From positions 1-38,727 of the forward strand of contig JAIBBZ010000043.1 of NCBI GenBank assembly GCA_019694435.1: a stretch of 38,727 nucleotides of DNA, given 5' to 3'. Position numbers and translations under genes: made by a program. Source of the stretch: Pirellulales bacterium (lineage in GTDB: Bacteria; Planctomycetota; Planctomycetia; Pirellulales; JAEUIK01). The notes beneath the pieces were generated by a model. That model did not search any database and had not been told where the DNA came from. It saw nothing but the letters and a program-made list of their open reading frames with translations. Position 1 is the stretch's first letter. Each line of letters begins with the position of its first letter. This document shows positions 16,434 through 24,820 of this stretch, piece after piece.

Positions 16434-18551
16434 ATGTTAAGGCCAGGTGCTACAGCGCCCGGGGCGCACGAGGCTGCGCTTGCGCAAGCGCAGCCCACAG
16501 CTGCCGGCCCGCTGCCTGCTGCGGCGCAGGGCGAATCGCATGTTCGCTCCCGATTCTGGGCGGCCGCAGTCTTGTTGGCCGTCGTCGTGGGCTGTGTGTT
16601 CGGGCAGACGCTCGCGCACGAGCTGCTGTATTGGGACGACATCGTCAACATTACGAACAATCCGCACCTGACGCCCCAGGTCGACGCGCAAGGCCTGATC
16701 GAGATTTGGCGCTCGCCTTACGCCGGGCTGTACGTGCCGGTGACGTACACGTTTTTCGCCGGCGAGATGTTTATCGCTCAGCGCGTATCCGGTGCGCAGT
16801 TCATGAAGCCTGCGGCCTGGGTCTTTCACCTGGGCAACGTGCTGCTACACCTAGGCTGCGCGTGGCTCGTGTTCGGCTTGCTGCACCGTTTGACGCAGCA
16901 GGTCTGGCCGGCCGCGGCCGGCGCGATGTTCTTCGCAGTACACCCCTTGCAGGTCGAGGCCGTGGCCTGGGCAACCGAGGCCAAGACGCTCCTCGCGGCT
17001 TTTTTCGGCCTGGCTGCGATCCGGTTGTATCTGGTGAGTTGCGCGCATCGGCGTTGGACGTATCTGCCGGCGCTGGCGTGCTTCGTACTGGCAGTTCTGG
17101 CCAAGCCCACGGCGGTCGTGGTGCCGTTGTTGGCCGTTCCGGTTGCCCTGTTGGATCAGCTATCGACGTCGGGTGTCAGACCGCGGTCGGTTTGGCAGCA
17201 CCTGGGGCGGCTGAGCCCATGGATGGCGGCGGCGCTGTTCCTCGCTTGGCGGACCAAGACTTTGCAGCCCAATGCGGTGGTGGTCGACGTGCCTTCGAGC
17301 CTCGGTCGATTTTGGGTCGCCGCCGACGCGCTGGCTTTCTACGCGGCGAAGCTGTTCTTACCGCTGGGCCTGGCCATGGACTATGGCCGCCCACCACGAG
17401 ACGTGCTAAGCCAGGCCCCCTGGCCGGCCATCGCGGCCGTGCTGGGACTGATTGCGATCGTGCCCGTCACGGCACGCTCTCCGCGCGCCTTGGTCGCCGT
17501 GCTGCTGTTTCTGTTGGCGCTGGTACCCGTGCTGGGATTTGTGCCCTTCGAGTTTCAAAACATTTCCACGGTGGCCGATCGCTACGCGTATTTTGCTTTG
17601 CTGGGACCGGCGCTGGCGTTGGCGTGTTGTCTGGCAGCCTGGCCGCGCATCAAGATCGGCGCCATCCTTGCCGGCGCGCTGCTGGTTGTTTTGTGCGGAC
17701 TCTCGACGCGACAGGCCGGATACTGGCGCAACGACGAGACCTTGTGCCGCCGTGGTATCGCCATCCATCCTGCGAGCCATCAGGCACGGGCCAACCTGGC
17801 GGCGGTCTACCTGGGGCTCGGCAATCTGGACGGCGCCGAGGCGCAGTACCGTGAGGCCTTGCGCGTGGCGTTCAATGAGTCGAGCCGCACCGGCGATCTT
17901 AATAACCTGGCCGGCGTGTTGATTCAACGAGGCCAGCTCGACGAGGCAGAGTCGCTGTTAAACGAGGTGTTTAGCGCGCGTCCCAACGATGTTCTCGCCC
18001 TGGGTAAGCTGGCCGATATCTATGCCGCTCGGCGGAACTTCGGCGCAGCATTGCGGTTGGCGCATCAGGTCTGCGACCTGGCCCCGGACTATGAGTCGGC
18101 GTGGATTCATCTCGGGGCGCTCGAGTTGGACTGCAGACACCTCGACGACGCGGAGAACGCATTCAAGCGCGCCAGCGAGTTGCGGCAAGATTCGAGCCAA
18201 GCGTGGCGCGGCCTGGCCAAGGTGGCCAGCCAGCGCGGTGAACAGCAGCTCGCCCTGGATCGTTACCAGATTGCCATCATGCTCGCGCCCCGCGACTGGG
18301 TTCCGAAATATGAACTGGCGCTGTGCCTCTATTCTCTGGGCCAATATGCGCTGGCCGAACGATTCTTTCGCGAGGCCGAGGCCCTCGCCCCGCAGCATTC
18401 GGCAATTCACAACAATCTCGCGACGACGCTGGCACAGTTGGGACGCCATGCAGAAGCCGCACAACATTATCGACGCGCCCTGGCCTTGAGTCCCGAACTG
18501 CGCGACGCGCAGGACAACCTGAGAAAAGTCGAGAGAATGTTGCGGCCCTAA
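16434..18551 (+). CDS. TMTC-like GT-C membrane protein with C-terminal TPRs
   Basis: A 705-residue product; ATG 16434 follows the purine run AAGGGGGGA, a good ribosome site. A first helix at about 41-58 is followed by YWDD (Asp68-Asp69) in the first outer loop, then about ten helices including FFAVHPLQVEAVAW (His170), the signature shared with eukaryotic TMTC O-mannosyltransferases. From about 445 to the end run at least six TPRs. GT-C enzymes of this layout transfer a sugar from a polyprenyl-phosphate donor to protein or glycan at the outer face; many bacterial members are uncharacterised. A paralogue-like protein is encoded at 26512. A strong terminator follows directly, so this is probably a single-gene transcript. 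Confidence 0.78.
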   Translation: MLRPGATAPGAHEAALAQAQPTAAGPLPAAAQGESHVRSRFWAAAVLLAVVVGCVFGQTLAHELLYWDDIVNITNNPHLTPQVDAQGLIEIWRSPYAGLYVPVTYTFFAGEMFIAQRVSGAQFMKPAAWVFHLGNVLLHLGCAWLVFGLLHRLTQQVWPAAAGAMFFAVHPLQVEAVAWATEAKTLLAAFFGLAAIRLYLVSCAHRRWTYLPALACFVLAVLAKPTAVVVPLLAVPVALLDQLSTSGVRPRSVWQHLGRLSPWMAAALFLAWRTKTLQPNAVVVDVPSSLGRFWVAADALAFYAAKLFLPLGLAMDYGRPPRDVLSQAPWPAIAAVLGLIAIVPVTARSPRALVAVLLFLLALVPVLGFVPFEFQNISTVADRYAYFALLGPALALACCLAAWPRIKIGAILAGALLVVLCGLSTRQAGYWRNDETLCRRGIAIHPASHQARANLAAVYLGLGNLDGAEAQYREALRVAFNESSRTGDLNNLAGVLIQRGQLDEAESLLNEVFSARPNDVLALGKLADIYAARRNFGAALRLAHQVCDLAPDYESAWIHLGALELDCRHLDDAENAFKRASELRQDSSQAWRGLAKVASQRGEQQLALDRYQIAIMLAPRDWVPKYELALCLYSLGQYALAERFFREAEALAPQHSAIHNNLATTLAQLGRHAEAAQHYRRALALSPELRDAQDNLRKVERMLRP

Positions 18552-18558
18552 GGGATTC

Positions 18559-18606
18559 CGCCCGGGCCTGGCGAATCTAGTTGCCAGGAATGGCCGGGCG
18601 TTTTCT
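18559..18606 (+). terminator. Rho-independent terminator after the TMTC-like gene
   Basis: The 5' arm CGCCCGG (18559-18565) pairs perfectly with CCGGGCG (18594-18600), and inside it CCTGGC (18567-18572) pairs with GCCAGG (18583-18588) around a 10-base loop. TTTTCT follows at once. The hairpin begins 8 bases after the stop codon. Confidence 0.85.
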
Positions 18607-18681
18607 AATGGGACGCACCTACCACACATCCCGGGCACGTCCGCCGTCCGGGTTCCCTACGCGACGTCGAGTTCGACGGCC

Positions 18682-20043
18682 ATGAACCCGCCACCGGCCC
18701 AGCGACTGCGGATCAATCGGCGACGCCTGCTGCAATTCGGCGGGCTCGGCTCGCTGGGAATGGGGTTGAGCAACCTGGTTGCCCTGCGCCAGGCGCACGC
18801 GGCCACGGCCCCGCCCCGTCCGATCGAGGCCTGTATTTTTCTGTTCTATTACGGCGGCCCCAGTCACCACGACACGTTCGACATGAAGCTCGACGCGCCG
18901 CGCGAGGTGCGTGGCGATTTCGCGCCCATTTCGACGTCGGTGCCGGGGTTGCCGGTCTGCGAGCATCTGCCCAACGTGGCCCGGTTGATGGATCGCATGG
19001 CAATCGTGCGCTCGTTGCATCACCCGATGCGAAATCACAACTCGGCGGCGGTCGAATCGCTGTGTGGCCGCACGCCGCTGCGCGGCGACCTGGAATTGCT
19101 CGCCAACGATCCGGCCACCGACTTTCCCTGCATGGGCGCGGCGCTGACGCGCATGTGTGGGCGCGAGCAATTGGTGCCGCCGTACGTGGCGCTGCCGCAC
19201 ATCATGTACAACGTGGTGATGCTCCCGGGCCAGACGGCCGGGTTTTTGGGGCCCAGTTTCGAACCTCTACGAATTCTGCGCGATCCGAATCAGACGCCCT
19301 TTCAGGTGCCCGAGCTACAGCTTCCGGCCGGAATGACCGCGGGCGATCTGAGCGAGCGAGAGCGGCTGCTGGAGCTGGTCGACGCGCAGACTGCGGCGGC
19401 GTCCGAGGCGCCCAAGGTCGACCAATACTGGCGGCGCGCCTTCGACGTGCTGCAAAGCGACGCCATGCGCAAGGCCCTGGACCTCGATTCCGAACCGGCG
19501 GCGGTGCGCGACCGGTACGGCCGCAACACGCACGGCCAGAGCGTGCTCTTGGCGCGGCGGCTCGTGGAAAACGGCGTCCGGTTCGTGAGCGTCTATGACA
19601 AGGTGCACAACGGGCTCAACAACTGGGACACGCACGTCAACAATTTCGGCCGCTTGAAGGACGAGCTGCTGCCGCCGTGTGACCTGGCATTTTCGGCCCT
19701 GGTCGAAGACCTCGAAGCGCGAGGGCTGCTCGATACGACGTTGGTCGTGTGGATTGGTGAGTTTGGCCGGACGCCGCGCATCAACAGCAGTGGCGGACGG
19801 GATCACTGGCCCGACTGCTTCAGCACCGTGCTGGCGGGCGGGGGCGTGCGTGGCGGTGCCTTACACGGCGCCAGCGACCGCTTGGGTGCGTATCCCGAGC
19901 GCGATCCAGCGACGCCGGGCGACCTGACCGCCACGATTTTTTGGCGGTTCGGCATCGATCCGCACGCCGAAATCAGCGATTCGCTCGGTCGTGCGTATCG
20001 GCTGGCCGAAGGCGAGCCTTGGCGGGGATTGTTCGGGGCCTGA
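18682..20043 (+). CDS. Tat-exported DUF1501 protein
   Basis: A 453-residue protein with a twin-arginine signal (INRRRLLQFGG, Arg13-Arg15) followed by a hydrophobic stretch to about residue 34 and AHAA. The body is a full-length DUF1501 domain of the alkaline-phosphatase/sulfatase-like fold: FYYGGPSHHDTFDMK near 55, HHPMRNHNSAA near 115, VNNFGRLKDELLPPCD and, near the end, WIGEFGRTPRINSSGGRDHWP, the conserved metal/phosphate-side motif. These proteins are abundant in planctomycetes and usually encoded beside a DUF1549/DUF1553 cytochrome-like partner; none is present here. Function is unproven; a periplasmic hydrolase is likely from the fold. No clear ribosome site precedes ATG 18682. Confidence 0.9.
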   Translation: MNPPPAQRLRINRRRLLQFGGLGSLGMGLSNLVALRQAHAATAPPRPIEACIFLFYYGGPSHHDTFDMKLDAPREVRGDFAPISTSVPGLPVCEHLPNVARLMDRMAIVRSLHHPMRNHNSAAVESLCGRTPLRGDLELLANDPATDFPCMGAALTRMCGREQLVPPYVALPHIMYNVVMLPGQTAGFLGPSFEPLRILRDPNQTPFQVPELQLPAGMTAGDLSERERLLELVDAQTAAASEAPKVDQYWRRAFDVLQSDAMRKALDLDSEPAAVRDRYGRNTHGQSVLLARRLVENGVRFVSVYDKVHNGLNNWDTHVNNFGRLKDELLPPCDLAFSALVEDLEARGLLDTTLVVWIGEFGRTPRINSSGGRDHWPDCFSTVLAGGGVRGGALHGASDRLGAYPERDPATPGDLTATIFWRFGIDPHAEISDSLGRAYRLAEGEPWRGLFGA

Positions 20044-20050
20044 AGCCGAT

Positions 20051-20118
20051 CTCGCTCGTAGCGAGGCTTGCGAGAGAGCGAATGGCGGAAGCACTCTGCA
20101 CCAAGCGCGGCTGCGCTT
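20051..20118. other. Two short hairpins in the convergent DUF1501/SulP gap
   Basis: CTCGCT-CGT-AGCGAG (20051-20065) is a perfect 6-bp stem with a three-base loop, and AAGCGC-GGCT-GCGCTT (20103-20118) another 6-bp stem. Both lie between two convergent genes and could end transcription from either side, but neither has a proper T-run. Confidence 0.35.
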
Positions 20119-20133
20119 TGCAACAGCCGGCGC

Positions 20134-21810
20134 TTAGCGAGGAACCGCTGTTTCCACCTTCTTCGGCTTGCGGCGCGAGGCCGTCGGGTGCGACGAGCTG
20201 CTTTGGTGCTCGTCGAGGCCTTTGATCACCAGCCGGCAGTTGCGCGTCTCGAACTCGCGTTCCAGCTCGTGCAGCTTTTCCAGCACGTTGTGATCGACCA
20301 GCCGCGTGTCGGACAAGTCGATCACGACGTCCTTGTCGGCACCTGCCCCGTAGATCTGCTTGCGCAGGCCCAGCCAGGTGGTGAAGGCGGCCGAGTGCCT
20401 GACGTTGATCACAAACGTCTTTTCGTCGGGCTGATCGATCTCCAAATGGGGCTTGACCAGCGAAACCAACGGGGCCCCATCGAAGAGCAGCAGGACGATT
20501 TGCAGCGCGATACCGATCAGCACGCCGATCAGCAGGTCGGTTGCCAGCACGGCCACGAGTGTCGTGACGAACACGAGCAACTGGCCGGCGCCGATCTGCC
20601 AGACGTGCCAGAACTCGCGCGGATGAGCCAGACGGAAGCCGGTGTAGCACAACATGGCCGCCAAGGCGGTCAGAGGAATCTGGTGGATGATGTTCGGCAC
20701 CAACGCGACGAACGCCAGCAGGAACAAGCTGTGGAACAAGTTGGCGCCCCGGGTCCGCGCACCGTTGTCGATGTTGGCCCGGCTGCGGACGATCTCGGAG
20801 ATCATCGGCAGACCACCGATCGATGCGGCGATCGCGTTGCCGACGCCGACGGCCAGCAGGTCGCGATTGAAGTTGGTCTTGCGCCGCCACGGGTCGAGCA
20901 GGTCGATCGCCTTGGCCGACAGCAGCGATTCGAGGCTGCCAATCAGGGCGAACATCGCGATCCATTTCCAGGCGACGGGGTTGGTGAGCACGCCGAATTC
21001 AGGGTGCGTCATGGCGGCGAACATGTTCGACGGCACGTCGACCAGGAATTTGGGGCCCAGTTTGAACTCGGCGCTCGCGAACTTGTACGAGTGCTCGTGC
21101 GCGAGATCGAAATACATGCCCAGCGGAATCGCCAGCAGAATGACGATCAATTGCGACGGTACCTTGCGAATCGTCTTGTTCTTGATCAATGGCACGCCGA
21201 ACAAAACCACCAGGCTGATGAGGCCGATAATGGCCACCTCGGGGTTGAGGTTCATCAGGCTGTGCGGAATCTCGGCCAAGAGCGGCAACGGCTCCGACGC
21301 GGTCGGCTTGACGCCGAGCATCACGTGGGCCTGCTTGGAAATGATGATTACGCCGATCGCTGCCAGCATGCCGTGCACGGCGGCCAGCGGAAACAGTTCG
21401 CTGAGGACACCGGCCCGCAACACGGCGAAGCCGATCTGGATGCAGGCCGCGACGAGGCCCACGGCCAGGGTCATGTGGTAAGCGTGGGCGTCGGCCGCTG
21501 CGTCGGCCCCGCGGGTATAGCCGAAGTCGTTCATCGCCCCCAGCACGATGACGATCAGGCCGGCTGCGGGACCCTTGATGGTCAGCTCGGAATTGCTGAT
21601 CAAGGACGCGACGATGCCGCCAATGATGGCGGTGAATACGCCGGCGATCGCGGGGAAACCCGAGGCCAGGGAAATCCCGAGGCACAGCGGCAGGGCGATC
21701 AGGAAAACGAGGAAGCCGGAGGTCAGGTCGGGCTGCCAGTTCTGCAGCATTCCGGCGAAACCAGGGGCAGGTGCGTCTTTGCGCGCTTGTGACTTTACCG
21801 GTTGGTCCAT
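20134..21810 (-). CDS. SulP-family anion transporter with STAS domain
   Basis: A 558-residue inner-membrane protein starting at ATG 21810 with GGGAAAG upstream. The N-terminal part opens with the SulP core signature (DLTSGFLVFLIALPLCLGIS, ASGFPAIAGVFTAIIGG, ISNSELTIKGPAAG) and about 11-12 membrane segments to residue 440. A C-terminal STAS domain occupies about 456-545 (VVIDLSDTRLVDHNVLEKL). SulP/SLC26 proteins take up sulfate, bicarbonate or other anions, often with sodium or protons. There is no carbonic anhydrase or sulfate-assimilation gene beside it, so the substrate is open. The upstream gap carries a conspicuous structured element that would fall in its promoter or long leader. Confidence 0.9.
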   Translation of the reverse strand: MDQPVKSQARKDAPAPGFAGMLQNWQPDLTSGFLVFLIALPLCLGISLASGFPAIAGVFTAIIGGIVASLISNSELTIKGPAAGLIVIVLGAMNDFGYTRGADAAADAHAYHMTLAVGLVAACIQIGFAVLRAGVLSELFPLAAVHGMLAAIGVIIISKQAHVMLGVKPTASEPLPLLAEIPHSLMNLNPEVAIIGLISLVVLFGVPLIKNKTIRKVPSQLIVILLAIPLGMYFDLAHEHSYKFASAEFKLGPKFLVDVPSNMFAAMTHPEFGVLTNPVAWKWIAMFALIGSLESLLSAKAIDLLDPWRRKTNFNRDLLAVGVGNAIAASIGGLPMISEIVRSRANIDNGARTRGANLFHSLFLLAFVALVPNIIHQIPLTALAAMLCYTGFRLAHPREFWHVWQIGAGQLLVFVTTLVAVLATDLLIGVLIGIALQIVLLLFDGAPLVSLVKPHLEIDQPDEKTFVINVRHSAAFTTWLGLRKQIYGAGADKDVVIDLSDTRLVDHNVLEKLHELEREFETRNCRLVIKGLDEHQSSSSHPTASRRKPKKVETAVPR

Positions 21811-22027
21811 GGTGTCTTTCCCTGAACTTCAGGTCGCTGGCCCAAGACCGCGCCGCGATTCGACAGGCGACACGCTTGCCGAATTGCGGCGGTGTTGGCC
21901 GCGGCGGTTCGAAAAATGCCTCCCGGCGCGAGGGGCGCGGGAGACGGTATTGAACAGCATTGTGCGACTGGCAACCCCGGGGGTGGGGTACCGTGCAAAG
22001 GGTAGGCGCGGACGGTAGAGTTATAAT

Positions 22028-22100
22028 ACTGCGCACCGGCACCGGCCCAACCGTCTTGGGGCTCGGTGCGTCAGGCAGGACCGTGTGCACGGTGCGCAGT
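22028..22100. repeat. Perfect 11-bp inverted repeat enclosing a 12-bp hairpin
   Basis: ACTGCGCACCG at 22028-22038 is the exact reverse complement of CGGTGCGCAGT at 22090-22100. Between them, 22039-22069 folds into a second hairpin: GCACCG/CGGTGC plus GCCCAA/TTGGGC with two one-base bulges and the loop CCGTC. A plus-strand TATAAT (22022-22027) touches the left arm. Either a structured RNA (on the minus strand it would be part of the SulP leader) or a protein-binding site would explain it. Confidence 0.6.
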
Positions 22101-22137
22101 TGTTCGGATCGCAGCGCAGTTGTTCGGGTAGCGCAGT
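22094..22137. repeat. Tandem direct repeat GCGCAGTTGTTCGG, period 20
   Basis: Two identical 14-base copies at 22094-22107 and 22114-22127 (start-to-start 20 bases) are followed 17 bases later by a degenerate third (GCGCAGT at 22131-22137). The first copy overlaps the right arm of the inverted repeat. Spacing near two helical turns suits binding of a regulator on one face of the DNA. Confidence 0.6.
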
Positions 22138-22494
22138 CGTCTCGTTGCCTTGATCGGCCGGGTGCTGGGATCGCCGCTCAGGCGTCAAGTCTCGGAGTAA
22201 ACTGCCGTCAGAAAAACCTTCGAGAGAGTTGTCGAGGCCACGGCTTGATTGGGCACCACTGAAGATCGCCGCCATCGACGGTCGTCACGAGGTCCCAGTG
22301 ATCTCGCTGCAGCCCTGGTGACTACGGTTGGGAGTTGAGGCGTGATGTCGGACAATGCATGGGTTGGGTCCGCGATCCATGTCCGGCGACGTTGCCGTTT
22401 GTACTTTGGCAAGTGCTTTGAACGTGCATCGCAGCCCCTTACTTCCTCCTCGGACACTATAGAACCGCGACCTAAGCAGTTACCAGGGTTAGGC

Positions 22495-22510
22495 CGTTAA
22501 TAATCGTTAA
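22495..22510 (+). promoter_or_regulatory. CGTTAA direct repeat, possible OmpR-type operator
   Basis: CGTTAA occurs at 22495-22500 and 22505-22510, exactly 10 bases apart, in an A+T-rich patch 185 bases before the response-regulator start. OmpR/PhoB regulators bind as dimers to direct repeats with 10-11 base spacing, so autoregulation is plausible. No good promoter is visible next to it. Confidence 0.3.
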
Positions 22511-22694
22511 GTTTGGTCGAGCGCGAACGCGGATTGGCTGTCGATTTGGACCATGCGTCGATAATCTTGCATAGAGGCACTGCTCGTCTCGGGGCGATCG
22601 CAAGCGCACGTTGCGAATGATGATCTTGCTTCACCGTCGCGAAGATTCGAGCTTCAATGTGAGTTCTATGGTTTCTCCCACCAGCAGCGCCTCG

Positions 22695-23378
22695 ATGCAG
22701 TTGCTCGTCGTTGAAGACGACCCGGTGATCGGCAAGGCCTTGCGGCGCGGGTTCACCGAAAGCGGTCAGCGCTGCACGCTCGTAGCCGACGGCGCCGCGG
22801 CGCTCGAAGCGCTCGCGGCTCAGGCCTTCGACGTCATCGTGCTCGATATTCTCTTGCCGGGCATCTCCGGGCTCGATCTGCTGCGAAGAGTTCGCGAGTC
22901 GGGTAATCGCACGCCGGTCATCCTGTTGACCGCGCTGGGCTCGATTGAAGAGCGGGTCGCTGGGCTCAAGGCCGGGGCCGACGATTACGTCGTCAAACCG
23001 TTCGCGTTTCCGGAACTGCTGGCGCGCATCGAGGCGATTTGCCGGCGTTCCCAGACTCGCCCCTCGACGTCCGTAGCTTGCGGCGATTTGCAGCTCGATT
23101 TGACTACCCGGCGCGTCGAACGCGACGGTCGACAAGTCGAATTGACGCCGACGGAATTCAGCCTGCTCGAATTTCTCATGCGGCACGCGGGCCAGGTTGT
23201 CACGCGCAAGATGCTCTGCGAACATTTGTGGGATTCGGACTGGGAAGGTTCGACCAACGTGATCGAGGTGCACATCAATCACCTCCGCCGCAAGTTGGAC
23301 CGCGGGGCGCCCGTGTCGTGCATTCAAACCGTTCGGGGACGCGGCTATGCCCTTCGCCCGGTGGAACGGGTCGGTTAG
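22695..23378 (+). CDS. OmpR/PhoB-family response regulator
   Basis: Read from ATG 22695 the product has 227 residues, the normal family length; ATG 22668 would add nine and the frame remains open to about 22611. The receiver domain (2-118) has the acidic pocket VVEDDP (Asp8-Asp9), the phospho-acceptor Asp51 in VIVLDILLPG, Thr79 and Lys101 in VVKPF. The winged-helix DNA-binding domain (about 127-224) carries LTPTEFSLLEFLMRH and the recognition helix NVIEVHINHLRRKLD. It is phosphorylated by a cognate kinase and regulates transcription. The first kinase gene overlaps its 3' end by 32 bases, so they form an operon with a second, near-duplicate kinase. Confidence 0.93.
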   Translation: MQLLVVEDDPVIGKALRRGFTESGQRCTLVADGAAALEALAAQAFDVIVLDILLPGISGLDLLRRVRESGNRTPVILLTALGSIEERVAGLKAGADDYVVKPFAFPELLARIEAICRRSQTRPSTSVACGDLQLDLTTRRVERDGRQVELTPTEFSLLEFLMRHAGQVVTRKMLCEHLWDSDWEGSTNVIEVHINHLRRKLDRGAPVSCIQTVRGRGYALRPVERVG

Positions 23379-24789
23379 ATCGATCCGCGTCCGACTGACG
23401 CTCTGGAATACCTTCGTCCTGCTGTTGACGGTGCTAGCCGCGTTTTGGGCGTTGCGCCTGGGCTTGAGAGAAGTCGCGCGACAAGAAACCGACGAGCTGA
23501 TTCAAGAGGACATGCTCGAGCTGTCCTATCAGTTTGAGCAACTTTGGCCCGACAAGGTGGCGATCGAGGCGGTGATGAACCGCAAGGCGCTGGCCCACGC
23601 ACATCGCGGGGTCTTCATCCAAACGCTCGATCCCGAGGGGCGCGTCGAATGGAGCAGCCATAATACGCCCCTGGCGCTGCAACAGCTCGCGGCGATTCCT
23701 GGGGAAGAAACAATCTCGATCGACAAGTACCGCGTCGCGCGCAAGCTGTTTCACTCGGCGCGGATTCCCGGCATGCGGATTCGGGTGGGCGCGACGCCGG
23801 AGCCGTTCGAGGCTCATTTTGCGCAATTGAACCGTGCGATGCTGATGGTGGGGTTGTTGATGGTATCGCTGTCTCCGTTGGGGGGCTTCTGGTTGGCCAA
23901 CCGGGCGATCCGCCCGATGGCCGAGCTGATCCGCGGTGCCGAGGCTTTGCAGCCGACGCAGCTCGAGCAGCGATTGCCGGTGCGACAGACGAACGACGAG
24001 TTGGATCAGCTGTCGCAGACGATCAACCGGCTGCTCGACCGGATCGCGGCGTATGTGGAGCACAACCGGCAGTTCGTGGCCAACGCGGCGCACGAGCTGC
24101 GTTCGCCGCTGGCGGCGATTCAGACGGCGGTCGAGGTGACCGGGGCGGCAGAGCGGACGCCGGAAGAGTACCAGGAGCTGCTCGACGAGGTGAGCGAGGC
24201 TTGCTCGCATCTGTCGTTTCTGGTGAACCAGTTGCTGCTGCTGGCGGAGAGCGACACGGTGGGCTTGCAGGGTTGCGACGAGCCGGTGGCACTGGACCAG
24301 GTGGTGCGGCGTTCGGTGGAGATCTTTCGCGCGGCGGCCGAGGATCAAGCGGTGACGCTGACGGCCACGGTGGCGCCGGACGTGTGGGTCAGCGGCGCGG
24401 CACAACATCTGCGTCAGGTGCTCAACAATCTGATCGACAACTGTTTGAAGTACACTCCGGCGGGCGGCGAGGTGCAGGTGAGCCTGTCGCGCGACGATGC
24501 GCGTCAGCAGGCGGTACTGCGGGTGAGCGACACGGGAGTGGGGATTTCTGTCCGGGATCTGCCGCACATCTTCGAGCCGTTTTACCGCGGCGACCGGGCT
24601 CGGTCGCGCGGGGCGAAGCAGAGTGGGACGGGGCTGGGGTTGAGCATCTGCCAGGCGATCGTGCGGGAACACGGCGGCACGATCGAAGTGGCCAGCCAGG
24701 TCAATCAGGGCACCGCCTTCACCGTGCGATTCCCGGCCTGGTACGGCGCCAGGCCCGAGTTGAAGACCGCAGCGACATTGCCTTCTTGA
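23347..24789 (+). CDS. Sensor histidine kinase, first of a twin pair
   Basis: A 480-residue inner-membrane kinase. A first helix (about 19-38) and a second (about 163-186) enclose an outer sensor domain of about 120 residues. Then come HAMP (about 187-240), the dimerisation domain with phospho-acceptor His249 in NAAHELRSPLAAI, and the ATPase domain with N-box Asn361/Asn365 (LNNLIDNCLKYT), G1 DTGVGI (395-400) and G2 GTGLGL (427-432). All catalytic motifs are intact. It phosphorylates the response regulator encoded just upstream, with which it overlaps by 32 bases. From residue 143 to 459 it is identical in protein sequence to the second kinase. The sensor ligand is unknown. Confidence 0.92.
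   Translation: MPFARWNGSVRSIRVRLTLWNTFVLLLTVLAAFWALRLGLREVARQETDELIQEDMLELSYQFEQLWPDKVAIEAVMNRKALAHAHRGVFIQTLDPEGRVEWSSHNTPLALQQLAAIPGEETISIDKYRVARKLFHSARIPGMRIRVGATPEPFEAHFAQLNRAMLMVGLLMVSLSPLGGFWLANRAIRPMAELIRGAEALQPTQLEQRLPVRQTNDELDQLSQTINRLLDRIAAYVEHNRQFVANAAHELRSPLAAIQTAVEVTGAAERTPEEYQELLDEVSEACSHLSFLVNQLLLLAESDTVGLQGCDEPVALDQVVRRSVEIFRAAAEDQAVTLTATVAPDVWVSGAAQHLRQVLNNLIDNCLKYTPAGGEVQVSLSRDDARQQAVLRVSDTGVGISVRDLPHIFEPFYRGDRARSRGAKQSGTGLGLSICQAIVREHGGTIEVASQVNQGTAFTVRFPAWYGARPELKTAATLPS
23773..24723 (+). repeat. 951-bp direct repeat, copy 1
   Basis: This segment, from the end of the sensor domain to near the end of the ATPase domain, recurs 1471 bases downstream at 25244-26194. By reading both copies I find three differences only (23883, 23886 and 23913), all at third codon positions and all silent. 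Tracts of 110 and 810 bases are perfectly identical. Confidence 0.9.
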
Positions 24790-24820
24790 CTATTCTCTCG
24801 CCCATCGCGGCACGTTGCCG

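Larger units (their letters stand above)
21811..22694. other. Long non-coding gap with repeats
   Basis: No convincing gene is visible in about 880 bases; the short open frames on both strands lack ribosome sites and look like chance. The gap separates the divergent SulP and response-regulator genes. It contains a perfect palindrome CCTGAA-C-TTCAGG just upstream of the SulP ribosome site (21821-21833), a nested inverted repeat (22028-22100), a 20-base tandem repeat (22094-22137) and a CGTTAA direct repeat (22495-22510). Minus-strand TATTAT (forward 22023-22028) with TTGGGC 16 bases upstream is a weak SulP promoter candidate. Confidence 0.55.

Noticed and set aside
22094..22137. Short tandem repeat considered as a CRISPR fragment
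   Set aside because: Repeat units of 14 bases with 6-base spacers, only two to three copies and no cas genes.
22130..22190. GGTAGCGCAGTCGTCT looks like a tRNA D-arm
   Set aside because: No anticodon arm, T-arm or acceptor pairing follows; the resemblance comes from the third copy of the tandem repeat.
22185..22457. A 90-codon minus-strand frame in the long gap
   Set aside because: Highly basic, without ribosome site, and with no domain or neighbour support.
23434..24672. Identical antisense frames opposite both kinases
   Set aside because: They are identical only because the kinase DNA is repeated; composition is Arg/His/Leu-rich without domains.
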